Shown piece by piece: positions 46,591 through 55,735 of a DNA stretch of 64,000 nt (positions are counted from its first letter, which is position 1; every line of letters begins with the position of its first letter). Source of the DNA: CAWBBA01 sp963741625. Its GTDB lineage: Bacteria; Desulfobacterota; Desulfomonilia; Desulfomonilales; Desulfomonilaceae. The position numbers and the translations under genes were made by a program. Under the pieces are notes generated by a model. That model made no database searches. It worked only from the letters and a program-made list of their open reading frames with translations, and was not told the origin of the DNA. The DNA lies in assembly GCA_963741625.1 (NCBI GenBank), contig CAVUIT010000020.1, forward strand, positions 1 through 64,000, given 5' to 3'.

Positions 46591-48098
46591 CCAATCCCTT
46601 TTTCCGGCCTCATGTGGGGAAACAGAATCACCTCTCGAATTGATTGGGAATCTGTCAGAAGCATCACAAGCCTGTCTATTCCGATGCCTTCCCCGGCCGC
46701 TGGAGGCATGCCGTATTCAAGGGCCCTGAGGAAATCCTCATCCAGGAAATGGGCCTCTTCGTCTCCTGATGCCCTGGCTTGCACCTGCTCTTCAAACCTA
46801 CTGCGCTGATCCAGGGGGTCGGTGAGTTCCGTAAAGGCATTGGCCATTTCCCTACCGCAGATATAAAGCTCGAATCGATCAGTAACAGTGGGATCTTCGT
46901 CGTTTCGCCTGGCCAGGGGGGAGACATCTACCGGGTATCTATGGATGAATATGGGACCCCACAGCTTCTCTTCCACTACCTCGTCGAAAAGCGCCATCCA
47001 CAGCTTTCCGAGCGAGTCATTCTTGTCCACCTCAAGACCCATCTCCACAGCTTTGATAAAAACGGCGTTACGATCATCGATCTGATCCGGGTCCAGACCG
47101 CAATGTCGCAAAAGAGCCTCTCTGACCGTCATCCTTTCCCAGGGTGGGGTGAGATCGACCTCACCGTCACCGTACCGAACCTTGAACCCCCCGGTGATCT
47201 CCTTGGCTAAGCCGGAGAGCATCTCCTCTGTCGTGACCATCAGGTCTTCGTAGATGCTGTAAGCCTGGTAGAACTCCAACATGGTGAATTCAGGGTTGTG
47301 CTGGGTTGAAATTCCTTCGTTCCGAAAATTCCTATTAATTTCGAACACTCTGTTAAAACCACCTACAAGAAGTCTCTTGAGGTAGAGTTCAGGGGCTATT
47401 CTCAGATAGAGCCGGCGATTCAAGGCATGATGAAACGTCTCAAAGGGTTTAGCGGTGGCCCCTCCCGGAATGGTCTGCATCATCGGTGTTTCGACTTCCA
47501 GGAAGTTCCGTGTCGTCAGGAAGTTTCTGAGATAGGCTATAATATTGGATCTTGTCCGCACCAGATCCTTGGCCGAGGGACTCACTATCAGATCGAGGTA
47601 CCGCTGCCTGTACCGTGTCTCGACATCGGACAGGCCGTGCCACTTTTCGGGGAGAGGCCTGAGAGACTTGGTCAGTATCTGAATGTAGTCAACTAGGATA
47701 CTCAGTTCACCAGTCCGTGTCCTGAACGGCCGTCCCCGTACTCCAATAATATCCCCGACGTCCAGTTTCTTTATCAGCTTGTAGTTTTCCACTCCCAGCG
47801 TGTCACGTGCCAGGTAAGCCTGAAAATCACCTGATTCGTCGCTGAGCCTGAGGAACGAGGCTTTGCCGAGAATTCGCAGAGCCATTATCCGCCCTGCCAT
47901 GTGGAGCGGATCCCCCAACAGTTCCAAGTCGTCCACATCCCCAAACCTTTGCTTGAACACCGCGGCATTCACATCTGGAACAAAGCCCGTGGTGAATGGC
48001 GGGATGCCCAAGTCTTCCAATTCTTCTATCTTCCGAAGTCTCGCCTCGGTAAGGGAGGAAGCATGGGGTATTTTCGACGTTAGAGAAGGATCGGACAA
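46587..48098 (-). CDS. lysS: Lysyl-tRNA synthetase, class II
   Basis: 503 residues. OB-fold anticodon domain at the N-terminus (AGRIMALRILGKASFLRLSD), then class II core: motif 1 near RSNIIAYLRNFLTTRNFLEV, motif 2 FRNEGISTQHNPEFTMLEFY, motif 3 GEGIGIDRLVMLL. It charges tRNA-Lys. First gene of the lol-bam-lpx series; 566 bases separate it from pilC, where the promoter should be. Confidence 0.97.
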   Translation of the reverse strand: MSDPSLTSKIPHASSLTEARLRKIEELEDLGIPPFTTGFVPDVNAAVFKQRFGDVDDLELLGDPLHMAGRIMALRILGKASFLRLSDESGDFQAYLARDTLGVENYKLIKKLDVGDIIGVRGRPFRTRTGELSILVDYIQILTKSLRPLPEKWHGLSDVETRYRQRYLDLIVSPSAKDLVRTRSNIIAYLRNFLTTRNFLEVETPMMQTIPGGATAKPFETFHHALNRRLYLRIAPELYLKRLLVGGFNRVFEINRNFRNEGISTQHNPEFTMLEFYQAYSIYEDLMVTTEEMLSGLAKEITGGFKVRYGDGEVDLTPPWERMTVREALLRHCGLDPDQIDDRNAVFIKAVEMGLEVDKNDSLGKLWMALFDEVVEEKLWGPIFIHRYPVDVSPLARRNDEDPTVTDRFELYICGREMANAFTELTDPLDQRSRFEEQVQARASGDEEAHFLDEDFLRALEYGMPPAAGEGIGIDRLVMLLTDSQSIREVILFPHMRPEKGIG

Positions 48099-48342
48099 GT
48101 TCTGGAGTCTCCTCGCTATTTTCCAAAATCAGACCGGGTTTTTATCCTTTTCGCCCCCAAAAGTCAAGGTTATCGCCGTCCGGGGAACCCGATTCGCTGT
48201 GAGCATGCCGGCTGGAACAAAGGCAGGGTCCGACATCTGAGTTCGTAGGAACTGCTTAAGTTCCCTTAAGGTGATTTCAAGAATGGATTATTTCTTTTAT
48301 TCCACTGCAGAAGGACTTGCTTCTACCTCATCTGGGTCGTTC

Positions 48343-48427
48343 TGGTCCGGTAAGGACCGACAAAAGTAGCCCGGCGATGCATCGCCAGGAAAGCCGGTGA
48401 TGAAAGAGACCAAGTCCCGGAGGGACA
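48343..48427. repeat. Composite of three palindromes between lysS and pilC
   Basis: Hairpins GTCCGGTAAGGAC (from 48344), GGCGATGCATCGCC (48373-48386, perfect) and GTCCCGGAGGGAC (48414-48426) follow in a fixed order within the 566-base gap (48099-48664). The order and composition are those of a common dispersed intergenic repeat. No gene is seen in the rest of the gap. Confidence 0.65.
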
Positions 48428-48664
48428 GCCGGGCGCCAAGCCGCCCAAGCAGACTGGTTGCCGTGACCGTAGCACGAGATTTCTACCCCGGCAAGATTCC
48501 TGAAACAGTTTCTGAATCGTCGGGTTACTTTCAATCGCGCTTTTGGGCAAAGGTAGCGGCCGAGACAAATAATCCATTTAAAAAAAAAGGCATTCTCAGC
48601 CTCTCAACTCTCTGTTGCCGAGTTTGAGCCTCAGCGGCCCTTATGATGCGGTCCCCAGTCCGTC

Positions 48665-49876
48665 TTATTTGCCCATGACTCCTGCCATCGAAAACACGGG
48701 CAAATACATGGCTATAACCATGCCACCACACACGCCGCCAAGGAAGACGATCATAATCGGTTCCATCAATTGGGTCAGGGCCTCGACCGCCGCATCTACC
48801 TCTTCGTCATAGAATTCTGAAATCTTTGCCAACATGGCGTCAAGCGCGCCCGTGGCTTCCCCCACGGCGATCATTCGCACGACCATGCCAGGGAAAACAC
48901 CTGTTTCCATAAGTGGTTCCGCGATGGTTCGGCCTTCTGAAATGGCAGTCCGGGTATTCATGATAGCCCGTTCAATAACGACATTTCCCGCGGTCCTGGC
49001 AGTGATCTCCAGGGCGTCCAGTATCGGAACACCACTCGAGATCATAGTGCCCAGAGTAGAACAGAAACGCGCCACCGCGACCTTTTTCAGGAGTAGGCCG
49101 AATACCGGACTTCTGAGCGCTAAGCTGTCTACTGTCCACCTGCCTTTTTCGGTGCGGTAGAATTTTCGAAAAGCGAAAGCTATGATGCCCACTATTACGA
49201 GCATGTGGATAATGTATTTTTGCAAGAAGTCGCTCATGGCCATCACGAAAAGCGTCGGACCCGGCAACTTTTCACCCGCGCCTTCGAACATTTCCTTGAA
49301 GACCGGAATGACAAAGACGAGAAGGATGCAGACAACGGCCAGGGCAATGGTTATGACCACGGCGGGATATATCATCGCGCCCTTTACTTTCCGCTTCAAA
49401 GCCTCCGACTTCTCAAGAAATGTCGCCAGCCTGCGGAGAATGGTGTCGAGGATACCTCCGGTCTCGCCTGCATGTACGAGATTGACAAAGAGGTCGTCAA
49501 ACACCTTGGGGTGATTCTTCAAGGCGTCTGCAAAAGTGCTTCCACCTTCCACACTGGCCTTGACGGCCGCCAAAACCTTCTTGAAGGTCTTGTTCTCTTG
49601 CTGGCTGGACAGGATTTCGAGACATTGGACAAGCGGGAGACCGGCGTCAATCATTGTCGCAAACTGGCGGGTGAATATGACGACGTCCTTGGTGGAGACC
49701 TTGGGCTGGAATATTTCGATATTTTCGAAAAGGTCCTTGGGCTTTTTCTTGACCTTTATGTCGGTGTAATTCATCTTGCGCAATTTGGTGATTACGACCG
49801 ACTCGTTTACCTCAGTCATCTCGTCCTTGACTATATTCCCTGCCGGTGACCTGGCTTTCCAAACGAATTCAGGCAT
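48665..49876 (-). CDS. pilC: Type IV pilus inner-membrane platform protein
   Basis: 403 residues. T2SSF (GspF/PilC) domains twice: DVVIFTRQFATMIDAGLPLV, AGETGGILDTILRRLATFLE in the first and ARFCSTLGTMISSGVPILDA, GEATGALDAMLAKISEFYDE in the second, with three helices. PilC anchors the PilB/PilT motors to the membrane. The last gene of pilB-pilT-pilC. Confidence 0.96.
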   Translation of the reverse strand: MPEFVWKARSPAGNIVKDEMTEVNESVVITKLRKMNYTDIKVKKKPKDLFENIEIFQPKVSTKDVVIFTRQFATMIDAGLPLVQCLEILSSQQENKTFKKVLAAVKASVEGGSTFADALKNHPKVFDDLFVNLVHAGETGGILDTILRRLATFLEKSEALKRKVKGAMIYPAVVITIALAVVCILLVFVIPVFKEMFEGAGEKLPGPTLFVMAMSDFLQKYIIHMLVIVGIIAFAFRKFYRTEKGRWTVDSLALRSPVFGLLLKKVAVARFCSTLGTMISSGVPILDALEITARTAGNVVIERAIMNTRTAISEGRTIAEPLMETGVFPGMVVRMIAVGEATGALDAMLAKISEFYDEEVDAAVEALTQLMEPIMIVFLGGVCGGMVIAMYLPVFSMAGVMGK

Positions 49877-49927
49877 CCACTACTCTCCTTCTGATCTACC
49901 GCGTGCTCATGCGCCCGAAAAACACGC

Positions 49928-51026
49928 TCATCCGGGTCTTATACCTTTCTTCACAGGTTTACCGCCGCCACCCATCATCTGTTTCAACTCATCGGGATCC
50001 GGCAGAGCGCGACATGGCGTCATCAAATGAGATGACTCTCCTCTGATAGAGGTTCAGGAGCGACTGGTTCATCGTTTGCATTCCGGATTTTGCCTGCCCT
50101 ACCTGAATCTGTGAATAAACCTGATGAACTTTGTCTTCTCTGATTAGGTTCCGAATGGCGGCATTAGGCACCATGATCTCGAGTGAAAGTGCCCTCCCCC
50201 GGCCGTCTAAGGTGGGGATGAGTGTCTGGCAGAGGACTCCCTCCAGGACGAAGCTTAGCTGGGCTCGGACCTGTGGTTGCTGGTGCGCCGGAAACACGTC
50301 AATCACCCGGTTTATGGTCTGAACACAAGAGTTGGTGTGGAGGGTCCCAAAGGTGAGATGACCGGTCTCGGACACGGTCAGGGCCGCCTCTATCGTTTCC
50401 AAGTCTCTCATTTCACCGATCAGCACTACATCCGGGTCCTGCCTCAGGATAGAGCGGAGAGCCGAATGGAAGCCTTTGGTGTCCTGATGCACCTCTCGTT
50501 GATTAACTATGCAGGACTTGTGTTGATGGGTAAACTCGATGGGATCCTCTATAGTTACAATGTGTTCACGACGATCGGTATTGATCTTGTCGATCATGGA
50601 GGCTAGAGTCGTCGACTTGCCCGATCCGGTGGGGCCTGTTACCAGTATGAGCCCTCTGGGTTTTGAGCACAACTCATCGACCACGGAAGGTAATCCCAAC
50701 TCTTGGAAAGAGCGGATCTGGTAGGGTATGAGCCGAAACGCTCCGGCAAGGGCTCCACGCTGCATGAAAACATTGGCCCTGAATCGACTCAGACCTCGCA
50801 CTCCGAAAGAGAGATCCAGTTCCTGATTCTCTTCAAAGCGATGCTTCTGGGCATCAGTCAGGACGCTGTAACAAAGCTGCCTGGTGTCCTGGGGCTTCAG
50901 GGGCGGGTACTCCAAAGGGATCAGCTCACCCCGCACGCGAATCATTGGTGGAACTCCGGGAGTTATATGCAGGTCCGAAGCTCCCCGTTCAACCATCTCT
51001 TTCAGAAAATCGTGAAGGCTTGCCAA
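49928..51026 (-). pseudogene. pilT: Twitching motility ATPase PilT, frame broken at the C-terminus
   Basis: The TTG at 51026 (AAGGAA 7 bases upstream) starts ASLHDFLKEMVERGASDLHI, the PilT N-terminus; an ATG at 51089 in frame is an alternative. Walker A VTGPTGSGKSTTLASMID, the Asp box IEDPIEFTHQHK and the Walker B region DPDVVLIGEMRDLETIEAAL are intact, with GHLTFGTLHTNSCVQTINR (His box). PilT retracts the pilus. The open frame ends early at 49989 (AMSRSAGSR); removing one G near 50013 gives SPDPDELKQMMGGGGKPVKK and a stop at 49928, as in relatives. The missing tail is probably a sequencing effect. Core function unaffected. Confidence 0.93.
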
Positions 51027-51139
51027 AACTTGATTCCTTTCGGCGGAAAATCCGTTGCACGCGGAAATCCCGGCTTGATGTCGATCCAAGAGCCCTGTAA
51101 CACGGGCGGACCCGTTGTGTAACGCGGCAACCGCCGGCC

Positions 51140-52837
51140 TCAGTCGGCCATGGTGGAGCGGGCCACCTCATTTACGGTAGTGATTCCATCTTTCAACTTG
51201 TTGACGCCGGCCATGCGCAGAGTGTCCATACCGAGGCGAATGGCCTCTCTCTTTATCTCCATCGAAGAGGCCCCCGCAAGTATAAGTTCTTTGACCTCGT
51301 CGCTAATCGGCATCACTTCGTATAACGCAATGCGACCTTTGAATCCCGTGTTACTGCACAAGTGGCAACCTGTCCCATTATATACGGGAAAGGCCCCTAT
51401 ATCCTCCATTTTTACGCCAAGGTCTCGTAGAGCTTCTGCCGGCGGATCGATTTCCACTTTGCAGCCGGAACATATTCTGCGCGCCAGCCTCTGGGCAATA
51501 ATGGCGTTCACTGAACTTGCCACAAGAAACGGTTCTATGCCCATGTTCAGGAGCCTGTTTATCGTCTGGGGAGCATCGTTGGTATGGAGAGTGGAAAGCA
51601 CCATGTGACCGGTAAGAGCTGCTTTGACGGCTATTTCGGCAGTTTCAAAGTCACGTATCTCACCGACCATAATGATGTCCGGGTCCTGTCGGAGAAACGA
51701 CCTGAGGGAGGAGGCAAAAGTCAGACCTATCTCCTCATGCATCTGAACCTGGTTTATGCCATGAAGGTTAAACTCGATGGGATCTTCTGCCGTTGAAACG
51801 TTCACATCAGTAGAATTCAGCTCTGAAAGGGCGCTATACAGAGTAGTGGTCTTTCCGGAACCGGTCGGCCCGGTCACGAGCACCATCCCGAAAGGCTTGT
51901 GAATGGCCTCCTTGAAGACCTTCAAGGGGTTTTCCTCAAAACCGAGCTTCGTCATGTCAAGCTGAAGGGTTGACTTGTCCAGCAGACGCATGACGACTTT
52001 TTCACCGTAGAGCGTAGGCAAGATCGAGACGCGGAAGTCCATGTCCCGGCCCTTGCCCAATTTTAGTTTTATGCGGCCGTCCTGCGGCAGACGCCGCTCT
52101 GCAATATCGAGCCGAGACATGATTTTGATGCGGCTGACCACAGGATTCTTGAGCTTAAGGGGCGGCTTCATGATCTCGTATAAGGCCCCGTCGATCCGAA
52201 GACGCACCCGCAAGACCTTTTCGTAGGGCTCAATGTGTATGTCGCTGGCTTTCTTGGTAATTGCTTCGCGCAGAATATAATTGACCAGCTTGACTACCGG
52301 AGCCTCTTCGGCAAGCTTGGCGGAATCGGTGGGATCCAGATCAGAGATGTCTCCACCGATAGCCTCCAAATCGTCATCCTGGAACTCCTCGAGCATGTCG
52401 TCAACTTGGAGCCCGCTGTCATAATAAATGTCCAGAGCTTTCTTGATTTGCGTCTCCGTGGCTATGCTAACCTCCACGGAGAGATTTGTCATAAACTTGA
52501 TGTCGTCGATGGCGTTCAAATCGGTGGGGTCAGCCATAGCCACATGGAGAGAGGAATTTACCTGGCTGTATGGTATGGCCATGTATTTTTGGGCTTTTTG
52601 AGCCGCAATAAACTTTACCGCGTCGGGGTCCACGTCAATTTCATCCAGGGACACGGTTGGAAGACCAAGTTGCCTTGAGAGAAACTCGACCAAATCGTCT
52701 TCATCGAGATAATCCAGTTTCACCAGGGCGCCGTAAACCTTACCCCCCTGACTGCGCTGATAATCGAATGCGCTTTCAAGCTTTTCCTCATCTATAATTC
52801 CTGCTCTCAGGAGCATTTCACCTATTCGATCTTTCAT
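51140..52837 (-). CDS. pilB: Type IV pilus extension ATPase
   Basis: 565 residues. N-terminal GSPII_E/MshEN domain (EMLLRAGIIDEEKLESAFDY), then the ATPase: Walker A VTGPTGSGKTTTLYSALSEL, Walker B DPDIIMVGEIRDFETAEIAV, tetracysteine zinc site (CSGCKV... then CHLC; RRICSGCKVEIDPPAEAL and GTGCHLCSNTGFKGR). PilB drives pilus polymerisation. ATG at 52837, first gene of the motor operon, divergent from a DUF362 gene 179 bases away. Confidence 0.96.
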   Translation of the reverse strand: MKDRIGEMLLRAGIIDEEKLESAFDYQRSQGGKVYGALVKLDYLDEDDLVEFLSRQLGLPTVSLDEIDVDPDAVKFIAAQKAQKYMAIPYSQVNSSLHVAMADPTDLNAIDDIKFMTNLSVEVSIATETQIKKALDIYYDSGLQVDDMLEEFQDDDLEAIGGDISDLDPTDSAKLAEEAPVVKLVNYILREAITKKASDIHIEPYEKVLRVRLRIDGALYEIMKPPLKLKNPVVSRIKIMSRLDIAERRLPQDGRIKLKLGKGRDMDFRVSILPTLYGEKVVMRLLDKSTLQLDMTKLGFEENPLKVFKEAIHKPFGMVLVTGPTGSGKTTTLYSALSELNSTDVNVSTAEDPIEFNLHGINQVQMHEEIGLTFASSLRSFLRQDPDIIMVGEIRDFETAEIAVKAALTGHMVLSTLHTNDAPQTINRLLNMGIEPFLVASSVNAIIAQRLARRICSGCKVEIDPPAEALRDLGVKMEDIGAFPVYNGTGCHLCSNTGFKGRIALYEVMPISDEVKELILAGASSMEIKREAIRLGMDTLRMAGVNKLKDGITTVNEVARSTMAD

Positions 52838-53015
52838 AGTTGGCTTATCTTGTTCCTCAAATTATCCTTTAAACTCTGTGGAGCCATACGTTTTCAGTTT
52901 ACCTTTCATATTACCGCGCGACCTAGCTTTTTTCAAAAGTTTTTCTTGTGATTTCAACTAGGCTGCGGGATAATTTTTGAAATTCCCATCCAAAAAACCT
53001 CGAGGTGATTAACTT

Positions 53016-54134
53016 TTGCCTTCCACAGTTTTCATGACTGATTTGTCCGCAGACTGGAAGAAGAACGTGTCCGGCAAGGTAGTGAATCTGTTCGACCAGA
53101 TGAAACCTGCCGAGATATTTGGCCCCAGGGACCTGGTGGCGGTGAAGCTCCACTTCGGAGAGGCGGGGAATACCGCTCACATTAGGCCCCAATATGTCCG
53201 CAAGGTTGTCGACCGCCTTAAAGAGCTTCACACAAAACCTTTTCTGACAGATACGAACACCCTGTACGTAGGATCGCGAACAGAGGCGTGGTCACATCTT
53301 GTGACAGCTTTTGACAATGGCTTCACAAGGGAGGTAACGGGAGCCCCGGCGATCATCTCGGACGGGTTGCGTGGCAACAACACTACTATGGTAGCGGTGA
53401 AAGGTCGCCACGTCAAGGACGCGCACATAGCCGCAGATATTCATTATGCCGACGGGCTGGTCGTTCTGACGCATTTCAAGGGACATGAACTCACGGCGTT
53501 CGGAGGCGCCCTGAAGAATCTCGGCATGGGCTGCGCTTCTCGGGAAGGTAAACTGGAGCAACATTCCAACATTTCTCCTAAAGTGAGTAGAAAGAGGTGC
53601 ATCGGCTGCGGAGAATGCGTAGTTTGGTGTAAAGGCCAGGCCATTGCCGTCGAAGGAGAAGCCGAAGAACGCAAAGCTCGAATCAATCCGGAGAACTGTG
53701 TCGGCTGCGCCGAATGTATACTGACGTGCAAACAGCGAGCGATTCAGGTTCAATGGAACGAGTCCATTCCCGTCTTCATGGAGAAGATGGTCGAGTACGC
53801 ATCGGCAGTGCTCAGTCACAAACAGAAGAAGGTGGTGTTCATGACTTTTGTCACCGACGTCTCACCTCTCTGTGATTGCACGCCGTTTTCGGATCGGCCG
53901 ATAGTGCCTAGCCTCGGCATCTTAGCTTCCTTAGACCCGGTGGCTATTGACCAGGCCGCGGTAGATCTGGTCATTGGGGCTCCCGGCAATCCTGTTTCTG
54001 TTCTCAACAAGGCGATGGCTCCAGGCGAAGATAAATTCCGTGCTCTTTTTCCCGAAATTGACTGGGAACATCAGCTTGAGTACGCTGAACAGATCGGCTT
54101 GGGAACACGCGATTACGCTCTAGTAAACCTCTGA
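53016..54134 (+). CDS. DUF362 protein with two [4Fe-4S] ferredoxin sites
   Basis: 372 residues from a TTG at 53016 with GAGGTG upstream. DUF362 fold (DLVAVKLHFGEAGNTAHIRP, AFGGALKNLGMGCASREGK) with an inserted 2x[4Fe-4S] ferredoxin domain near residues 190-250: CIGCGECVVWCKG and CVGCAECILTCKQ. The family is cytosolic and common in anaerobes; its reaction is not known with certainty. Ends with a conserved GILASLDPVAIDQAAVDLV. Divergent from pilB. Confidence 0.93.
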   Translation: MPSTVFMTDLSADWKKNVSGKVVNLFDQMKPAEIFGPRDLVAVKLHFGEAGNTAHIRPQYVRKVVDRLKELHTKPFLTDTNTLYVGSRTEAWSHLVTAFDNGFTREVTGAPAIISDGLRGNNTTMVAVKGRHVKDAHIAADIHYADGLVVLTHFKGHELTAFGGALKNLGMGCASREGKLEQHSNISPKVSRKRCIGCGECVVWCKGQAIAVEGEAEERKARINPENCVGCAECILTCKQRAIQVQWNESIPVFMEKMVEYASAVLSHKQKKVVFMTFVTDVSPLCDCTPFSDRPIVPSLGILASLDPVAIDQAAVDLVIGAPGNPVSVLNKAMAPGEDKFRALFPEIDWEHQLEYAEQIGLGTRDYALVNL

Positions 54135-54557
54135 TATCAGCTCCCATAGCCGGAAAGCTACAACGACGCATAAAAATGCTTGAATCATTGATGCCACGGA
54201 CGTGTCGTTCGTAGCGTAAGAGATTTGCCGGAAACTGCGCCAGCCGCTATGATGCAGTACCTACTCTCTTGAAAGCGCATAGGTATAACGCGCGACCCGG
54301 ATTCAATTACCAATTCCACCTCATCCCGCAACCGCTCTCACTTCTTCAAAGAATGACCCCGACCACCTTGCCACAATGAGAGGCCATTTAAAGCCATTGT
54401 TTAGATAATATGGTCAGTTACTCAATAAAATTCAAGGACTGCCTTGACAGAGGTAGCACGGTACTATAGAATACCGTAGGATCAGGTTGAATTGCCTATG
54501 CCTGTTCTTCTTATACATACCTCAGCTCTCTCTGTTGAGCTGCAAGGAGAATGAAAA
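54135..54557. other. Intergenic region, 423 bp
   Basis: Between the DUF362 gene and the Gln/Pro-rich gene. AT-rich around 54400-54480, where a promoter for the latter is likely. No gene or clear repeat seen. Confidence 0.4.
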
Positions 54558-55457
54558 ATGTTACGAACAGGACTGTTAACAATAGCAATGATCGTGGCCC
54601 TGCAAGGATTCTGTTTCGGACAGGGATTCCTGGACTCGCTCCTCGGTCCCAGCGGCCTTGGTCTCTGGGGCGGCGGTGACGCTTCCGGGCAGCAATATAA
54701 CAACCCCCAAATGTGGGGAGGTGCCCAGGGGCCCCAGCAGCAGCCCTACCAACAGCCTGGTACGCCCGGACAGCAACAGATGACCTATCCGCCTGCAGGC
54801 GCGCAGGGTTACCCTCAGCAAGGATATGGCTATCCCCAAGCGCCAGGGTATGGCCAGCCGCAACAGGGAGTTTATTCGGACTGGCAAAACTATCCGCCGG
54901 CGCCTGTTGGCGGCGATCAGCAGCAGTATGCGCAGCCCCAGGGACCTGCCGCTCCGCAGCAATACCAGACCCAGCAGCAATATCCGGCCCAGCAGCAGTA
55001 CCAAACCCCACAGCGGTATACGGCCCCTCCCGTCCAAGCCGCTCCTGCAAGACCTACGCAGGCAGCTCCGGGACAACCTTCCTTGCGGCCCGGACAGTAC
55101 GTTCCCGGTCAAGCCCCGGTTGCCGCCGCGGATGATCTTCCTCCTGGAGCCGTGAGAATGACCACCACCACTCCCGAGGGAACAAGGGTCGAGTACTATC
55201 CACCCACTGATGAGCCCGGTCTGCCCCAGGGTGCAGCCCAGCCTCCTGTTCGGCGGCTTAAGCCCAAACCCGCCGCCACGAAGGCCCAAAGCGCAAAGCA
55301 AGTTCGGCCCCGCGAACAGACCGTGGGCGGAACCGAAACCACGGGCGGCTCACCCATAGCAATGCCGAAACCTGTTGAGATCCCCCAGGGCCAGGATCCT
55401 CGATACGGGTGGGGTGCGGCTGTTAACCGAGGGCCGGTTGCCCCTGCCGCAAGGTGA
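54558..55457 (+). CDS. Secreted Gln/Pro/Gly/Tyr-rich low-complexity protein
   Basis: 299 residues, with AAGGAGA upstream of the ATG. Signal peptide (TGLLTIAMIVALQGFCFGQ) then residues 45-165 composed mostly of Q, P, G and Y (QQQPYQQPGTPGQQQ, YPQQGYGYPQAPGYGQPQQG, QYQTQQQYPAQQQYQ). The second half is Pro/Ala-rich with a more ordered block (DDLPPGAVRMTTTTPEGTRV) and ends basic. The composition suggests an intrinsically disordered periplasmic or outer-envelope protein; I assign no function. Codon bias is consistent with real coding: antisense frames of 179 and 241 codons in this stretch are shadows of the repeat. Confidence 0.8.
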   Translation: MLRTGLLTIAMIVALQGFCFGQGFLDSLLGPSGLGLWGGGDASGQQYNNPQMWGGAQGPQQQPYQQPGTPGQQQMTYPPAGAQGYPQQGYGYPQAPGYGQPQQGVYSDWQNYPPAPVGGDQQQYAQPQGPAAPQQYQTQQQYPAQQQYQTPQRYTAPPVQAAPARPTQAAPGQPSLRPGQYVPGQAPVAAADDLPPGAVRMTTTTPEGTRVEYYPPTDEPGLPQGAAQPPVRRLKPKPAATKAQSAKQVRPREQTVGGTETTGGSPIAMPKPVEIPQGQDPRYGWGAAVNRGPVAPAAR

Positions 55458-55735
55458 TCCGGAACAATAAAGAACAGGTTTGGCTGAGACGCGGCCCAAG
55501 CCGCGCCCTTGCTTGACCACAGACAATATGGGATTTGAAAGGCCGGTCTGGACCGAACTTGAAAAGGACCGGCCAAATCGCGTCTAGATGCAGCTTGAAG
55601 TCTGTAAGACACTCTTCACAAATGTAAGCGTCCACCTCGACCCTCATCGCCCCAATCTCTTGACGAGCTGAGTATCCTGGGATACTTTAGAACTATCCCC
55701 ATCAAGAATGAATCTCGTGTTGTTCACTAGAGGCA

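Noticed and set aside
48360..48500. Possible cyclic di-GMP (GEMM) riboswitch near pilC/lysS
   Set aside because: Some purine-rich loops recall the motif, but the required conserved loop and GNRA-receptor pairing are not found on either strand; the stems fit a palindromic repeat better.
54511..55301. Two long antisense open frames opposite the Gln/Pro-rich gene
   Set aside because: They arise because low-complexity CAG/CCN-rich coding leaves other frames open; no start site or family similarity, and the sense frame has a signal peptide and a ribosome site.
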